DNA from: Deltaproteobacteria bacterium
GTDB lineage: Bacteria > Myxococcota_A > Polyangia > Haliangiales > Haliangiaceae
Direction: 5' to 3'
DNA length: 34,405 nt
Assembly (NCBI GenBank): GCA_013812655.1
Contig: JACCTC010000004.1
Location: 1 to 34,405, forward strand
In this document: positions 17,533 through 28,586 of the stretch, piece after piece
Layout of the letters: each line of letters opens with the position of its first letter
Numbering within the stretch: the stretch's first letter is position 1
The notes under the pieces: model-generated
Database searches by the model: none
What the model was told of the DNA's origin: nothing
What the model saw: only the letters and a program-made list of their open reading frames with translations
Position numbers and translations under genes: made by a program

Positions 17533-20289
17533 CTAATTCGGCGTCAACAGCTTCGAGGCGCCGGGCGTGATCGCGCCGGCGGTGTTGAAGCCGATCTTGT
17601 TCGCCGCGCTGCCGACCTGGTTCTCGATCCCGATCGTCGCGGTCGCGCCGGTCGGAACGTGCGTCGCGCCATAAACGAGCTCGACGGTATTGGTCGCACC
17701 GTCGAGGATCATCTGGAACGAGACGATGTCCGCCGGGACGTTGAACCGCGTCCCGCTCCACTGGACGATCAGCTTGGTACCGTCGACCTTCTGGCAAACG
17801 CCATTGACCGTCGCGAGCTCGAGGTCATCCCAGAAGCCTGCGATGATCCCGTTCGGTGCCGCCGCGTTCGGCATGTTGGCGTTGGAGAAGAAGCAATTCG
17901 AGCCGACGGCCGCGCATGCCGTGGACGTGAGCACCGAGGCGAAGCCGTTCGCGAACACCTTGATCTGTGGCGACGCGAACCCGAAGTACCTGAACCCTGC
18001 GGGCGTGTCGAGGTTCGTGACCGAGCTGCCCTCGTCGGTGTCGTTCATCGCGACAGGCGTACCGCCGCCGGCGCATGCATCCGAGAATGCGGTCGCGCCC
18101 GCGGCAGCCGCGTAGGTGACGGCTGCACTCGCATCGACGGTGAGATCGAAGGTGCCGCCGGCGATCGCCGCCGTGGAGGTCACGGTGAACGCGGTGAAGC
18201 CTTCACCGCTCTGGATGATCTGGACCGTGTCGTCGGCGCCGGCCACACCATTGTTGACGAGCGCACCGCGCGCCGACTCGTTGGCGTTCACGTGCTGGAC
18301 GCGCGTATCGAGTGCGACCTGATCGGGGCTGACGGTGATCGTGAGCCCGTTGCCCGCGGTGGTGCGCAGCAGGTAGCGCTGGATGGTCGTCGTCGCGTCG
18401 AGCGCCTGGTCGTTGGCGGTCGCCGGGGTGCCGACCGCGACGGTGCCGAGATCGGTGTGCGGGCGCCGCGTGAAGTCGAGGCCGAACGTCGGCGAGCCCG
18501 TCACGGTCGCGGTGTTGACGGTCAGGAGGTAGGTCGCGGTGCCGTCGCCGAGCAGGACGCGACCTTGCGGGTCGCCAGTCTCCGGATACGTGTGCGCGAA
18601 GATCGGCGTGACGTCGGCGCAGAAGTCGGTCGCACCGACGACGCAGCTCGAGGCGAGCGCGTCGAGGCGGCCGAACCCGAAGCCCGGGGTATCCCTGGTG
18701 ATGTTCGCGGGGTTGAAGAACGTCGCGGTGATGTTGCCGGTGTTCGTACCGGTGCCGTTGAACTGCTGCCACGCGTCGTCCGCGCCGGCCACGTAGGTGA
18801 ACGGGTTGGACTCGAACGCCGTGATCGCCTGGTTGGTGAGCGGCGTGCCCTTGACGACCGTGCCCGGCGTCACCGCCGCGTGCGCGCTCGTCGCCTGGAT
18901 CTGGGTGACGCTGTCGTCCGGATCGAACACGAGGAAGTAGTAGCGACCCGCCGTGCGATGGCGGAGCAGCCCCTTGTACGACGTGAACGTGTCGTTGAAG
19001 AAGAAGCCGAAGTCTGGATCGAACGTGAAGAACGAGAAGATCTCGAGATTTTGGTCCACGACCACGCCGGTGACGGGGACGTTGAACGTGATGTCCATGC
19101 CCCGGATCTCGAGGGGCGCGGCGACGTCATAGAAGAAGGCACTGAAGTTGGCGTCGCTTGCGGGCTGGGTGACTGCGGTCCCGTCGGTGGGCAGCGCGGC
19201 TGCGCCACCGGTCGTGATGGACAGGCCATACGTGACCGGCTGGTTCGCGTAGTTGTAGACGTGGTCGACGACCACGAGCGTGGTGTCGCCGGTCTTGAAA
19301 CCGACCATCGCGGTCTCGGCCGAAGTCAGTCCTGCATCGCCGTCGACGGCGGCCTTGACGACCGACGTCGCGCCGGAGGTGTTCGTGACGACGAGCGACT
19401 CGACCGCCTGCTCGGCCGGAACGTCGAGCTCTGCGCTGTTGATGCCCAGGCCCATCGGAACGGTGAACAGCTTCACGTCACCTGGCGCGAGCATGCCCGA
19501 GCTCGAGGCGACACCGTCGGTCACGGTGAGCGGTGACGCGGTGACCGTGGCCTGGTTGACCGTGATGTAGTACTCGAATTCCGGTGCCCCCGTGGGCGCG
19601 CCTGCCGCGGCCCCCGTGAGAAACAGCGTGCGGGTATCCGCCACGGCGAGGATGTAGAGCCCGGCCGCCGGCAGGTACAGCGAGCGCTGCGAGGTGTCGC
19701 CGGTGAGGTTGAGGCCGAACCTTGTCCAGTCGGCGAGCGGATGCCCGACGTCGACCGCGGCCGCGGAGAGGAAGCCTGCCGCCAGGCCATGCAACCCATC
19801 GGCGCTGACCGTGAGCATCGCGGGCGCGGCGACCTCGAGGAGGTACGTGTCGACGTCCGGATCGCTCTGACCGTCGCCGTCGACATCCTGAAACGGCACG
19901 ATCTTGCCGTGGATGACGAAGCTCTGGCCGACTGGCTTGAGGACGATCTCGCCGGCGCCCTCCGTGCTGTCCTCGCCGAACAGGCCGAGACCGTTCGGCT
20001 CCATGGCCTCCTCGACGTCGGCGGTGACGTGACCGGGATCCACGCAGGCGCCATCGACGAGAACCGTGCCGTCTTGACAGGCGGCAGGGTCGAGCTCGCA
20101 GCCGGTGCCTTCGGCGTTGAGCTTCGTGCCGTCGGTGCACATGATGTCGCCATCACCGACGCACACGCCGTCGACCTCGGTCGTGCCGGCACCGCATTCG
20201 CGTGATGTCGAGTTATCGCCGCAGCCGAGACCGACCACGCCAGCGAGCAACACTGCCGATAGACCAAATAGAAGTTGATTTCTCTTCAC
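17533..20289 (-). CDS. Very large Cys-rich lipoprotein with C-terminal nidogen-like domain
   Basis: 918 residues, GTG start. The signal peptide ends in VVGLGC (Cys23). Three short Cys modules follow (CGAGTTEVDGVC, CTDGTKLNAEGTGC, CQDGTVLVDGAC; about 32-82). A segment with a calcium-loop-like motif (DVDGDGQSDPDVD, about 134-146) follows, then several hundred residues of beta-rich, Thr/Val/Ala-rich sequence with repeated blocks of the kind VTxSPLTVTDG and VTGSPTFGLDF. The last roughly 150 residues resemble a NIDO-like domain (FRYFGFASPQIKVFANGFAS, GIIAGFWDDL, LIVQWSG, SFQMILDGATNTVELVYG). A large extracellular, adhesin-like or surface-coat role is plausible but inferred. It is probably transcribed alone, with the upstream gene 118 bases away. 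Confidence 0.87.
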   Translation of the reverse strand: MKRNQLLFGLSAVLLAGVVGLGCGDNSTSRECGAGTTEVDGVCVGDGDIMCTDGTKLNAEGTGCELDPAACQDGTVLVDGACVDPGHVTADVEEAMEPNGLGLFGEDSTEGAGEIVLKPVGQSFVIHGKIVPFQDVDGDGQSDPDVDTYLLEVAAPAMLTVSADGLHGLAAGFLSAAAVDVGHPLADWTRFGLNLTGDTSQRSLYLPAAGLYILAVADTRTLFLTGAAAGAPTGAPEFEYYITVNQATVTASPLTVTDGVASSSGMLAPGDVKLFTVPMGLGINSAELDVPAEQAVESLVVTNTSGATSVVKAAVDGDAGLTSAETAMVGFKTGDTTLVVVDHVYNYANQPVTYGLSITTGGAAALPTDGTAVTQPASDANFSAFFYDVAAPLEIRGMDITFNVPVTGVVVDQNLEIFSFFTFDPDFGFFFNDTFTSYKGLLRHRTAGRYYFLVFDPDDSVTQIQATSAHAAVTPGTVVKGTPLTNQAITAFESNPFTYVAGADDAWQQFNGTGTNTGNITATFFNPANITRDTPGFGFGRLDALASSCVVGATDFCADVTPIFAHTYPETGDPQGRVLLGDGTATYLLTVNTATVTGSPTFGLDFTRRPHTDLGTVAVGTPATANDQALDATTTIQRYLLRTTAGNGLTITVSPDQVALDTRVQHVNANESARGALVNNGVAGADDTVQIIQSGEGFTAFTVTSTAAIAGGTFDLTVDASAAVTYAAAAGATAFSDACAGGGTPVAMNDTDEGSSVTNLDTPAGFRYFGFASPQIKVFANGFASVLTSTACAAVGSNCFFSNANMPNAAAPNGIIAGFWDDLELATVNGVCQKVDGTKLIVQWSGTRFNVPADIVSFQMILDGATNTVELVYGATHVPTGATATIGIENQVGSAANKIGFNTAGAITPGASKLLTPN

Positions 20290-20407
20290 TGCGGCGGACT
20301 ATCCGCAGCACAACTCGCGTCGTCAATGCCGCACCGCGGAAACCTCATCGACGATCGTGATCGGCGGTTAGCCGGCTCACCGCCCTGCCCTCGGGACGTG
20401 GCGCCGC

Positions 20408-21223
20408 TCAGACGGTCCAGCGCGCGAGATCCGCGAGCGCGGTGCGCAGCTCGTGCGCGGTCATCCGGCGCGTCTCGTCGAACACGAGCACGGCCTCGAG
20501 CAGCGCTCCGAGCTCGGGCGGGCCGGTGAATGCGCGACGCGCATTGCGCTGCATGTTGTCGAGCTCGTTACGACAGTGGGGCAGCTGGTACGGGTGCTCA
20601 CGCGTCGCGGCGAACCACAGGACCAGCGCGACGATGAACGTGGCGTCGACGAGATCGACCTGCATCGAGCTCGGCGACGCGGGCGCTGCATAGACCGCGC
20701 TCGAGAACGATGAATAGTAATCTTGGTCGCCGATCAGCGCGTACACGCGTGGTGTGGCGCCAGTGAAGATCCGGTTACCACGCTCGCCGACGATGTACAC
20801 CGTTTCGGGACGCAGCCCGACGCTGGTGTGCTCGCGCAGCTGCGCCCAGCCGATCACGGTGTCGCAGAGCGCGAGTCCGAGCCGCACCACCTCGCCATCG
20901 GTCAGGGGTTCCGCTTCGTCGAGCGGAATGCCCTCCGGTCGCACCTCCGCGAGCATCGCCACCGGACAGATGCCCTGCTTGAGCAGCTCGCGCAGCTCCG
21001 CGGCGGTCGGGTTCAGCTCGTCGGGGTAGCCGAGAAACGCGAGCGGCGCGAGGCCGGGCACGTCGTAGCGGAACCACTCGTCGAGCACATCGCGCCCGGT
21101 CGCGTACGGGAACTCCTTGACCGCGGCGACCACGGCGCGCTCGCGCGGCCCCAGCTCGCGTCCGCGCCACAGCAGCCCGCGCAGGTGCTCGTCGAGCACG
21201 ATGCGCCCGCTGTCCGCGGTCAT
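20408..21223 (-). CDS. Degenerate protein-kinase-like protein following the EF-G gene
   Basis: 271 residues, no membrane segment. The C-terminal half reads like the C-lobe of a Hanks-type kinase without catalytic residues: GLRPETVYI (136-144) stands where HRDLKPENVLI would be; there is no DFG; AAPASPSSMQVDLVDATFIVALVLWFAATREHPY (about 179-212) follows the APE...D..S...G..L....TG..PF pattern; and TAHELRTALADL resembles the end of the domain. I see no glycine-rich loop or conserved Lys in the N-terminal half, which may be a different fold. The ATG lies 11 bases after the EF-G stop, so the two are almost surely co-transcribed. Pseudokinase assignment is by pattern only; it could be a divergent family of unknown fold. 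Confidence 0.7.
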   Translation of the reverse strand: MTADSGRIVLDEHLRGLLWRGRELGPRERAVVAAVKEFPYATGRDVLDEWFRYDVPGLAPLAFLGYPDELNPTAAELRELLKQGICPVAMLAEVRPEGIPLDEAEPLTDGEVVRLGLALCDTVIGWAQLREHTSVGLRPETVYIVGERGNRIFTGATPRVYALIGDQDYYSSFSSAVYAAPASPSSMQVDLVDATFIVALVLWFAATREHPYQLPHCRNELDNMQRNARRAFTGPPELGALLEAVLVFDETRRMTAHELRTALADLARWTV

Positions 21224-21234
21224 TCCGGCGGCGA

Positions 21235-23298
<2,064 letters not shown>

Positions 23299-23390
23299 GA
23301 GAAACTCCGACGGCGGTATAGCGCAGAACGGGTGAGTCGGGGCCATTCCCCGCGTGGCGAAGCGGCGCGGGTGTGGAGTACGCTCCTCGC

Positions 23391-24404
23391 ATGCGCGCGG
23401 CCCTCTCAGGCGTCATCGCAGGTGTGCTGGTCGGCACGATGATCACGAGCTCGATCGCGCACGCGCAGCCTGCCGGAGGATCGTCGACATCGCCGGTTGG
23501 AGCGCCGCCTGCCCCCTTGCCCGCACCAGCTCCGGCGTCACCGTCGGCGGCCGATCTCGCGCGCGCCAGCACGCTGTACGCCGCGGCCCAGACCGCGATG
23601 ACCGAGGGCCGCCACGCCGATGCGGTCCGCGACTACAGCGAGGCCCACGCGCTCACCCGCGATCCTGTGCTGTTCTTCAAGATCGGCGGCGCGCACGAGA
23701 AGGCCGGCAACTGCGAGCTCGCGCTGATCTACTTCGGCCGCTACCTGCGCGAGGCCCGGCCGGCACCCGAGTTCGTCAAGATCACCGAGGAGCGCATCGT
23801 CGCGTGCGGCGGCGATCCGCGCGTGGTCGGCAGCGATCCACCGGCCTCAGGCTCGGGCAGCGCGGCCACACCTGCAACCGGCACGACCGGCAGCGCTCCG
23901 CCTCCAACGCCCCCGTCGACCGGTCCGACCGACAGCGCCGTGCCCGCGTCCGGCGCTGACCCCACCGCCCGCGGCGGCTCCGAGCTCCCGGCAGGCCCCG
24001 GCCCTACCACGAGCGTTCGCGCCGCGACGGCCGGACCGTGGCTCCTCGTCGGCGGCTCGGTCGCGCTCCTCACGATCGGCGTCGTGCTCGCGTACTCCGC
24101 GAATGCCGCCGAGAACGATCTCAGCGATCTCTACGTCGGGCTCGCCGGTACGCCGCCGTCGTTCGATGCCCGCACCCAGAAGCGCTACGACGATCTGATC
24201 GCCGAGGGCGAGCGTTACGAGAAGCTCTCGTGGGTCAGCTTCGGCCTCGCCGGCGCGCTCGGCATCGGCGCCGCCGTGTGGTTCTACCAGGCTCGCGACG
24301 ATGCCCGGGGACTGACAACCGATCGCCGGCCCGCTGCAACGCTACGGATCACGCCGACCGTCCGTCGCGACGGTGGTGGCGTCGCCGCCGCGCTGCGGTT
24401 CTGA
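23391..24404 (+). CDS. Exported TPR-like protein with C-terminal membrane helices
   Basis: 337 residues. A signal peptide ends AHAQP (about residue 25). A short TPR-type helical region follows ([20 protein letters not shown], then [37 protein letters not shown] and [14 protein letters not shown]; about 54-125). A long Pro/Thr/Ser/Gly linker leads to a membrane helix ([22 protein letters not shown], about 214-235), a charged loop and a second helix ([18 protein letters not shown], about 277-294). This layout is frequent in myxobacterial proteins of unknown role that bind partners outside the cytoplasm. It is divergent from the EF-G gene (92 bases) and convergent with the kinase gene (15 bases). 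Function inferred only to the level of protein-protein interaction. Confidence 0.82.
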   Translation: MRAALSGVIAGVLVGTMITSSIAHAQPAGGSSTSPVGAPPAPLPAPAPASPSAADLARASTLYAAAQTAMTEGRHADAVRDYSEAHALTRDPVLFFKIGGAHEKAGNCELALIYFGRYLREARPAPEFVKITEERIVACGGDPRVVGSDPPASGSGSAATPATGTTGSAPPPTPPSTGPTDSAVPASGADPTARGGSELPAGPGPTTSVRAATAGPWLLVGGSVALLTIGVVLAYSANAAENDLSDLYVGLAGTPPSFDARTQKRYDDLIAEGERYEKLSWVSFGLAGALGIGAAVWFYQARDDARGLTTDRRPAATLRITPTVRRDGGGVAAALRF

Positions 24405-24419
24405 CACCCCGTGCCCGGT

Positions 24420-26375
24420 TCAGGACGCGCCGGCGGGACGGCTCGACGGTGAGGTCGCGCCCTCGAACGGCGGCACCAGCGCGCGGATCTCGCTCTCGAC
24501 CCAGCGCGCGATGTCCTTGTCGCCACACGACAGGCCGTTCGTCTTCATCACGCGCTCGAGCATCGCCTCGAGGGCCATGCAGTCGGCGGGGCGGCGCTCG
24601 CGGTCGTACGCCATCGCGGTGAGCAAGATCTTGTCGAGCTCGGGCGGCAGATCCGCGCGCAGCGAGCTCGGCGGCGGCAAATGCGGCCAGTTCTCGATGC
24701 CAAGGTGCGCGAGCGCTGCGAGGTCGAGGTTGACGGCCTGGCCGGTCAGCACCTCGTAGCAGACCGCGGCGGTCGAGTAGACATCGGCGCGGACATCGAC
24801 CGCCTCGCCGACGCGCTGCTCGGGCGCCATCATCGATGGCGTGCCCTTGGTCTCGCCCGCGACGGTGAGGTGCACTTGCGTCGCCGCCTTCGCGATCCCG
24901 AAGTCGACGACCATCACGCCGCCCTGGCGCGAGACCAGGACATTGGCGCTCTTGACGTCGCGGTGGATGACGCCGAGCGGCGTGCCATCGGTCGCGGTCG
25001 CGCGGTGCGCGGCATTGAGGCCATCGCAGATCCGGCACAGGATGCCGAGCCCGACGTCGAGCGGGACGGGCCGCCCCGCAACGCGCGCCGACATCAGCAG
25101 GCGCTCGAGGTCGACGCCCTCGACGTAGTCCATCACGATGACGTACTCGTTGCCGATCTTGCCGAGGTCCTGGATCGCGACGACGTTCGGATGGTGGATC
25201 CGCGCCGCGAGCCGCGCCTCGTCGAGGAAGTGATCGACCGCGCGCTGGTTCCGCGCGAGGTGGCCGTGCATGACCTTGATCGCGACGAGCTTCTCGAAGC
25301 CCGCCTCGCCGCGGCTCTTCGCGAGGTAGACGTCGGCCATGCCGCCCGAACCGAGGCGGCGCACGATCTCCCAGCGGCCGATCATCGCGCCCGGGCCGAG
25401 GTTGGCCGGGTTGATCGAGCTCGAGCCACCCGGATCGATGGGTGACGGCGTGCCGTCAGCGATCGGGCCAGTCGACAGCTTCGTCGTGGCGTAGGGTATG
25501 TTCGTGATCGGCTCGCCCGGGTGCGTCGGATCGGTCGCGTGGGTCGGCTGCGTTGCCGGCGGTGCCGAGGCATCTGGCTTGCCGCGCATCAGCCCGACCA
25601 CGACGAGCACCAGGCCGAGCACCGCAGCGCCGCCACCTGCGCCGACGATGCCGACCGGGACGACGCGCACGGCCGGCGGGATCGCGACGACGAGCTGCGC
25701 GCCGGGCTCCGACGGCAGCGGCTGGACCCGGGTCTTCGCGTTCGCCGAGAGCGGCTTGCCGATGTCGCGCATCTGCGTGCCGTCGGTGCCGGTGACCTCG
25801 AAGCGGCCGTTGACGCCGGCGGTCTCGAGTGACGCGATCGCCGGGCCAAGCTCGAGCGGCCGGCTCACCATCACGTAGCCGGTGACCTTCTGGCCATCCT
25901 TGATCGCGTCCTCCTCGGACGCCGCGAGCACCTCGTTGACCTCGGTGATCACGAGCTTGTCGTCGATCAGCGTCGCGTAGCTGCCGGGCACGCCGTTGCG
26001 GCTGGGGCTCATCGCACCTTCGGGCTGGATCAGAAACGGCGTCGCCGTGCCGGCGCGGACCTGACCGAGCTCGATCACCTCGCCTGAACCCGGCGAGAAC
26101 TGCAGCTCGCCGGTGCGAAACGCATCCTTCGCGCTGGCCTCGTCGGTGATCACCGCGGCGCGCACCGCGAGGGTCCCCGAGAGCCGGGTCGCGCGCACGC
26201 GTACCTCACCGCGCGCCGCCTTGATCGCGGCATCGAGATCCGCGGTCGCCTTCGTCATCGCATCGGCGGCGGCCGGCGACATCCCGCCCTGAGCCTCGCG
26301 GGTCAGCGCGTAGCCCAGCACTCCACCGCCCGCGATCAGCAGCACCGCGCCGAGGGCGACGGCGCCTCTACCCAC
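24420..26375 (-). CDS. Membrane Ser/Thr protein kinase with N-terminal extracytoplasmic sensor
   Basis: 651 residues. Membrane helix 1 (about 4-22), an extracytoplasmic region of about 200 residues with a mixed alpha/beta, cache-like pattern, and membrane helix 2 (about 240-263) come first. A Pro/Thr-rich linker and a Hanks kinase domain (about 333-570) follow. Kinase motifs are intact: GSGGM loop 342-346, Lys367 (VAIK), HRD 471-473 followed by VKSAN, DFG 491-493 and APE 517-519. This order, sensor first and kinase last, is the reverse of the common bacterial PknB type. The GTG start (MGRGAVAL) overlaps the stop of the upstream cupredoxin gene by eight bases. The longer ATG form would place polar residues before helix 1. 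The two genes form an operon, so the cupredoxin may provide or shape the signal. Confidence 0.88.
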   Translation of the reverse strand: MGRGAVALGAVLLIAGGGVLGYALTREAQGGMSPAAADAMTKATADLDAAIKAARGEVRVRATRLSGTLAVRAAVITDEASAKDAFRTGELQFSPGSGEVIELGQVRAGTATPFLIQPEGAMSPSRNGVPGSYATLIDDKLVITEVNEVLAASEEDAIKDGQKVTGYVMVSRPLELGPAIASLETAGVNGRFEVTGTDGTQMRDIGKPLSANAKTRVQPLPSEPGAQLVVAIPPAVRVVPVGIVGAGGGAAVLGLVLVVVGLMRGKPDASAPPATQPTHATDPTHPGEPITNIPYATTKLSTGPIADGTPSPIDPGGSSSINPANLGPGAMIGRWEIVRRLGSGGMADVYLAKSRGEAGFEKLVAIKVMHGHLARNQRAVDHFLDEARLAARIHHPNVVAIQDLGKIGNEYVIVMDYVEGVDLERLLMSARVAGRPVPLDVGLGILCRICDGLNAAHRATATDGTPLGVIHRDVKSANVLVSRQGGVMVVDFGIAKAATQVHLTVAGETKGTPSMMAPEQRVGEAVDVRADVYSTAAVCYEVLTGQAVNLDLAALAHLGIENWPHLPPPSSLRADLPPELDKILLTAMAYDRERRPADCMALEAMLERVMKTNGLSCGDKDIARWVESEIRALVPPFEGATSPSSRPAGAS

Positions 26376-27387
26376 GCTTGCCTCCGAACTTGTCCGGCAT
26401 CGGGCCGGCAGGTGCATCCGCGGTGACGCCGATCGAGAGCTCGTTCTTGCCGGACTTGACGACGATGTCCTGCGTGATCGGCGTCTTGCTCTTCACGCTC
26501 CACGCCCGCAGCTTGTACTTGCCGGGCGCGATGCGGCGGAACGCGAAGTTCCCCTTGTCGTCGGTGACGACGTACGCAGGCGCGGACACCACGGCGATGT
26601 ACGCGCTCATGTTCGCGTGCAGGTTGCAGCCGAGCCGGACGATGCCTTCCTTCGGGAACGTGTACTCGCGCGCCTCCCCCGCCTTGTAGAGGCCGAGGTC
26701 GAACGCGCCGAGTGGCGACGTCGAGAACACGTTATGAAACACGGTGTCGAAGTTCGGGAACGACACCGTCGAGCCGACCGAGATCGCGACCAGGCTCGGC
26801 AAGAACTCGCGGCCGCGCTGCTCGATCACGACCTGCTTCGGCGTGCGCGGCTTCCACTTGCCACTCGCGGGCTCGAGCGTGACGAGGCCGTACGCATTGG
26901 CCGTCTTGCCGTCGATCATCAAGGTACCCGTCAGCGACGCGACGTCGGCCTTCGGCAGAGCTACCTTCGCGGCCTCGTCGTCGGCCTCCGAGCTCCCGGC
27001 GACCTTGGGCTGCGGCGGCGCCGATGGATCGATCTTCGCGGTCGGCGTGGTGACCCGCGGCGGTGCGCCCTCACGGAACAGCGGCGCGAGCGCCGCGAGC
27101 GCCTCGGGGCCGATCAACAGCTCGGCGGTCGAGAACAGCTGCTCGGCGATGTTCTTGTTGCCGCGATCGAGCGCGACCGCCGCCTTGTCGAGCTGGTCTG
27201 CCGCCTCGCGCAAAAGCTGCGCGCGCTCGCCTGCCGGCCCGAGCTTGGTCGGCCTGGTGTCGGCCGGACGTGGTGCAGGTCTGGGCGTTTGCGCGGTCCT
27301 GGGAGCCACCGCACGCTGGTCGGCCTTGACAGCGGGAGAGGAGCAAGCCAGGACAGCCGTGAGCGCCGCCAGGGTCCGGAGTTTCAT
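26368..27387 (-). CDS. Cupredoxin-domain lipoprotein
   Basis: 339 residues. The lipoprotein signal has lipobox VLAC (Cys15). A Pro-rich linker, a helical stretch (about 52-92, ERAQLLREAADQLDKAAVAL) and a second linker come next. A cupredoxin fold follows (about 190-268) with a plausible type 1 copper site: His218 in VFHNVFS, Cys254, His257 and Met260 in GCNLHANM. After it comes a short carboxypeptidase-regulatory-like beta domain (TDDKGNFAFRRIAPGKYKLRAW, about 276-297). Such plastocyanin-like proteins with a C-x2-H-x2-M loop occur with copper or electron-transfer systems, but the redox partner here is unknown. The gene precedes and overlaps the membrane kinase. On the minus strand TACAAT lies nine bases before the ATG, a possible -10 that would give a nearly leaderless transcript. 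Confidence 0.88.
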   Translation of the reverse strand: MKLRTLAALTAVLACSSPAVKADQRAVAPRTAQTPRPAPRPADTRPTKLGPAGERAQLLREAADQLDKAAVALDRGNKNIAEQLFSTAELLIGPEALAALAPLFREGAPPRVTTPTAKIDPSAPPQPKVAGSSEADDEAAKVALPKADVASLTGTLMIDGKTANAYGLVTLEPASGKWKPRTPKQVVIEQRGREFLPSLVAISVGSTVSFPNFDTVFHNVFSTSPLGAFDLGLYKAGEAREYTFPKEGIVRLGCNLHANMSAYIAVVSAPAYVVTDDKGNFAFRRIAPGKYKLRAWSVKSKTPITQDIVVKSGKNELSIGVTADAPAGPMPDKFGGKRG

Positions 27388-27506
27388 CGGTTTCGTATTG
27401 TACGCGCCGTCGGGGCGACCAGATCATTTCGGGCAGATTTCAGCACTTGCCTCGCGCCCGGGGAGGACCTACTGGGTGTGGTAGTTTCCCGCGCTCGCAT
27501 CGCACC

Positions 27507-27575
27507 TGGAGCGAAGCCAGCGGCTGGCGAGTGCGGCGCAGATGGAGCAAAGCCAGCGAACGCTGGCGAGCGCGG
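27507..27575. repeat. Two tandem hairpin-forming repeats in a gene leader
   Basis: TGGAGCgAAGCCAGCg followed by GCTGGCGAGtGCGG (27507-27535) returns 36 bases later as TGGAGCaAAGCCAGCGaa followed by CGCTGGCGAGcGCGG (27543-27575). Each copy holds an inverted repeat: GCCAG-CGG-CTGGC in copy 1 and GCCAGC-GAAC-GCTGGC in copy 2. Both lie just upstream of the HEAT-like gene at 27596. They could be RNA hairpins in its leader or DNA binding sites. Confidence 0.7.
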
Positions 27576-27595
27576 AAAGAACGGAGCTTTGTTTC

Positions 27596-28333
27596 ATGGT
27601 GTTCGGCCTGTTCTCCAAAGAAAAGTCGCTGCAGAAGACGATCGAGAAGGCGACGAACAAGCTCGCGCAGCAGGTCGATCGCATGGGCGCCCTCGAGAAG
27701 CTCCGCGAGGAAGCCACCGAGGAGGCGCTGTTTGGCCTCTGCAAGCGGTTCGGCGTCACCAGCATGAAGGGCGTCGAGGACGAGCAGGAGAAGCACTGGG
27801 TCGTCGAGACCCTGGTCGCCAAGGGCTCCGCCGCCCTGCCCCCGCTCGTCAAGTACATGAAGGGTGCCCAGCAGCTGGCGTTCCCGCTGCGCGTGCTCGA
27901 GCGGATCGCCGACAAGCCGAAGGTCCTCGAGGTCGTCGACGAGATCTTCGCGAGCGAGCCACCCGGCTACGTCCGGATGCCCGAGCGCCGCATCGATCTG
28001 ATGCGCTGGTACTCCGAGTGGAAGCCCGCGACCGATGCCGAGGTCGTCGACCGGCTTGCCCCGTACGTCGTCGACTTCGACGAGAACTCGCGGTTCACCG
28101 CGATCGAAGGCCTCGACGGCAAGGACCCCGAGAAGATCGCGCCGCCACTCATCACCGCGCTGCTCCGCCCTGAAGAAGAGTCCGGCCGGATCAAGCGCAC
28201 GATCGTCGAGGTCCTCGCGAAGTCCAAGGCGCCGCTCGGCGACCAGGCCGCGCACGTCACCGCGGCGATCCAGGGCGCCGGCCCGCTCGCCGACGACTTC
28301 AAGGTCGACGGCGCCATCGTCAAGAAGCGTTGA
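27596..28333 (+). CDS. HEAT-repeat-like helical protein
   Basis: 245 residues, soluble, all-helical by appearance. It begins MVFGLFSKEKSLQKTIEKAT with no signal peptide. Repeated helix pairs follow (ALEKLREEATEEALFGLCKR, HWVVETLVAKGSAALPPLVK, LAFPLRVLERIADKPKVLEV, NSRFTAIEGLDGKDPEKIAP and IKRTIVEVLAKSKAPLGDQA). This spacing fits HEAT/armadillo-type repeats that form a protein-binding surface. The ATG is preceded by GGAG about nine bases upstream; an earlier in-frame ATG lies inside the leader hairpin repeats and is less likely. It is divergent from the cupredoxin gene (208 bases). The partner is unknown. Confidence 0.82.
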   Translation: MVFGLFSKEKSLQKTIEKATNKLAQQVDRMGALEKLREEATEEALFGLCKRFGVTSMKGVEDEQEKHWVVETLVAKGSAALPPLVKYMKGAQQLAFPLRVLERIADKPKVLEVVDEIFASEPPGYVRMPERRIDLMRWYSEWKPATDAEVVDRLAPYVVDFDENSRFTAIEGLDGKDPEKIAPPLITALLRPEEESGRIKRTIVEVLAKSKAPLGDQAAHVTAAIQGAGPLADDFKVDGAIVKKR

Positions 28334-28586
28334 TCTACTCCAGGCGCCGGCGCGACGCGCTCGATGTCGCGCTGCATTGCGGCGCAGAGAGCATGACGTC
28401 GCGTACAACGGCTACAAATCCGACTTGTGCACGATGCTGCACGACGGCAGTTGCCATGGGAGTGCGGCCGAGGGTGGAGTCTCCCCGGGGGACGGCGTCC
28501 GCGAGTCCCCACCGCGCTAACCACGTGAGAGTGCGAGACCACGACGCCCGAACCGGTGGGCACATCGCTTGCGATGGCGGTGTCAC
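28334..28586. other. Intergenic region between the HEAT-like gene and the lysozyme-like lipoprotein
   Basis: 253 bases with no convincing gene. A hairpin can form from GGGGAC (28488-28493) and GTCCCC (28505-28510), with an 11-base loop. It has no following T-run, so it is not a standard terminator. No clear promoter is seen. The region is less clearly coding-like than its neighbours and has several GC-rich short inverted repeats. Confidence 0.5.

Noticed and set aside
28488..28510. GGGGAC/GTCCCC hairpin as a Rho-independent terminator of the HEAT-like gene
   Set aside because: No T-run follows the stem, the loop is long, and it lies about 150 bases past the stop codon.
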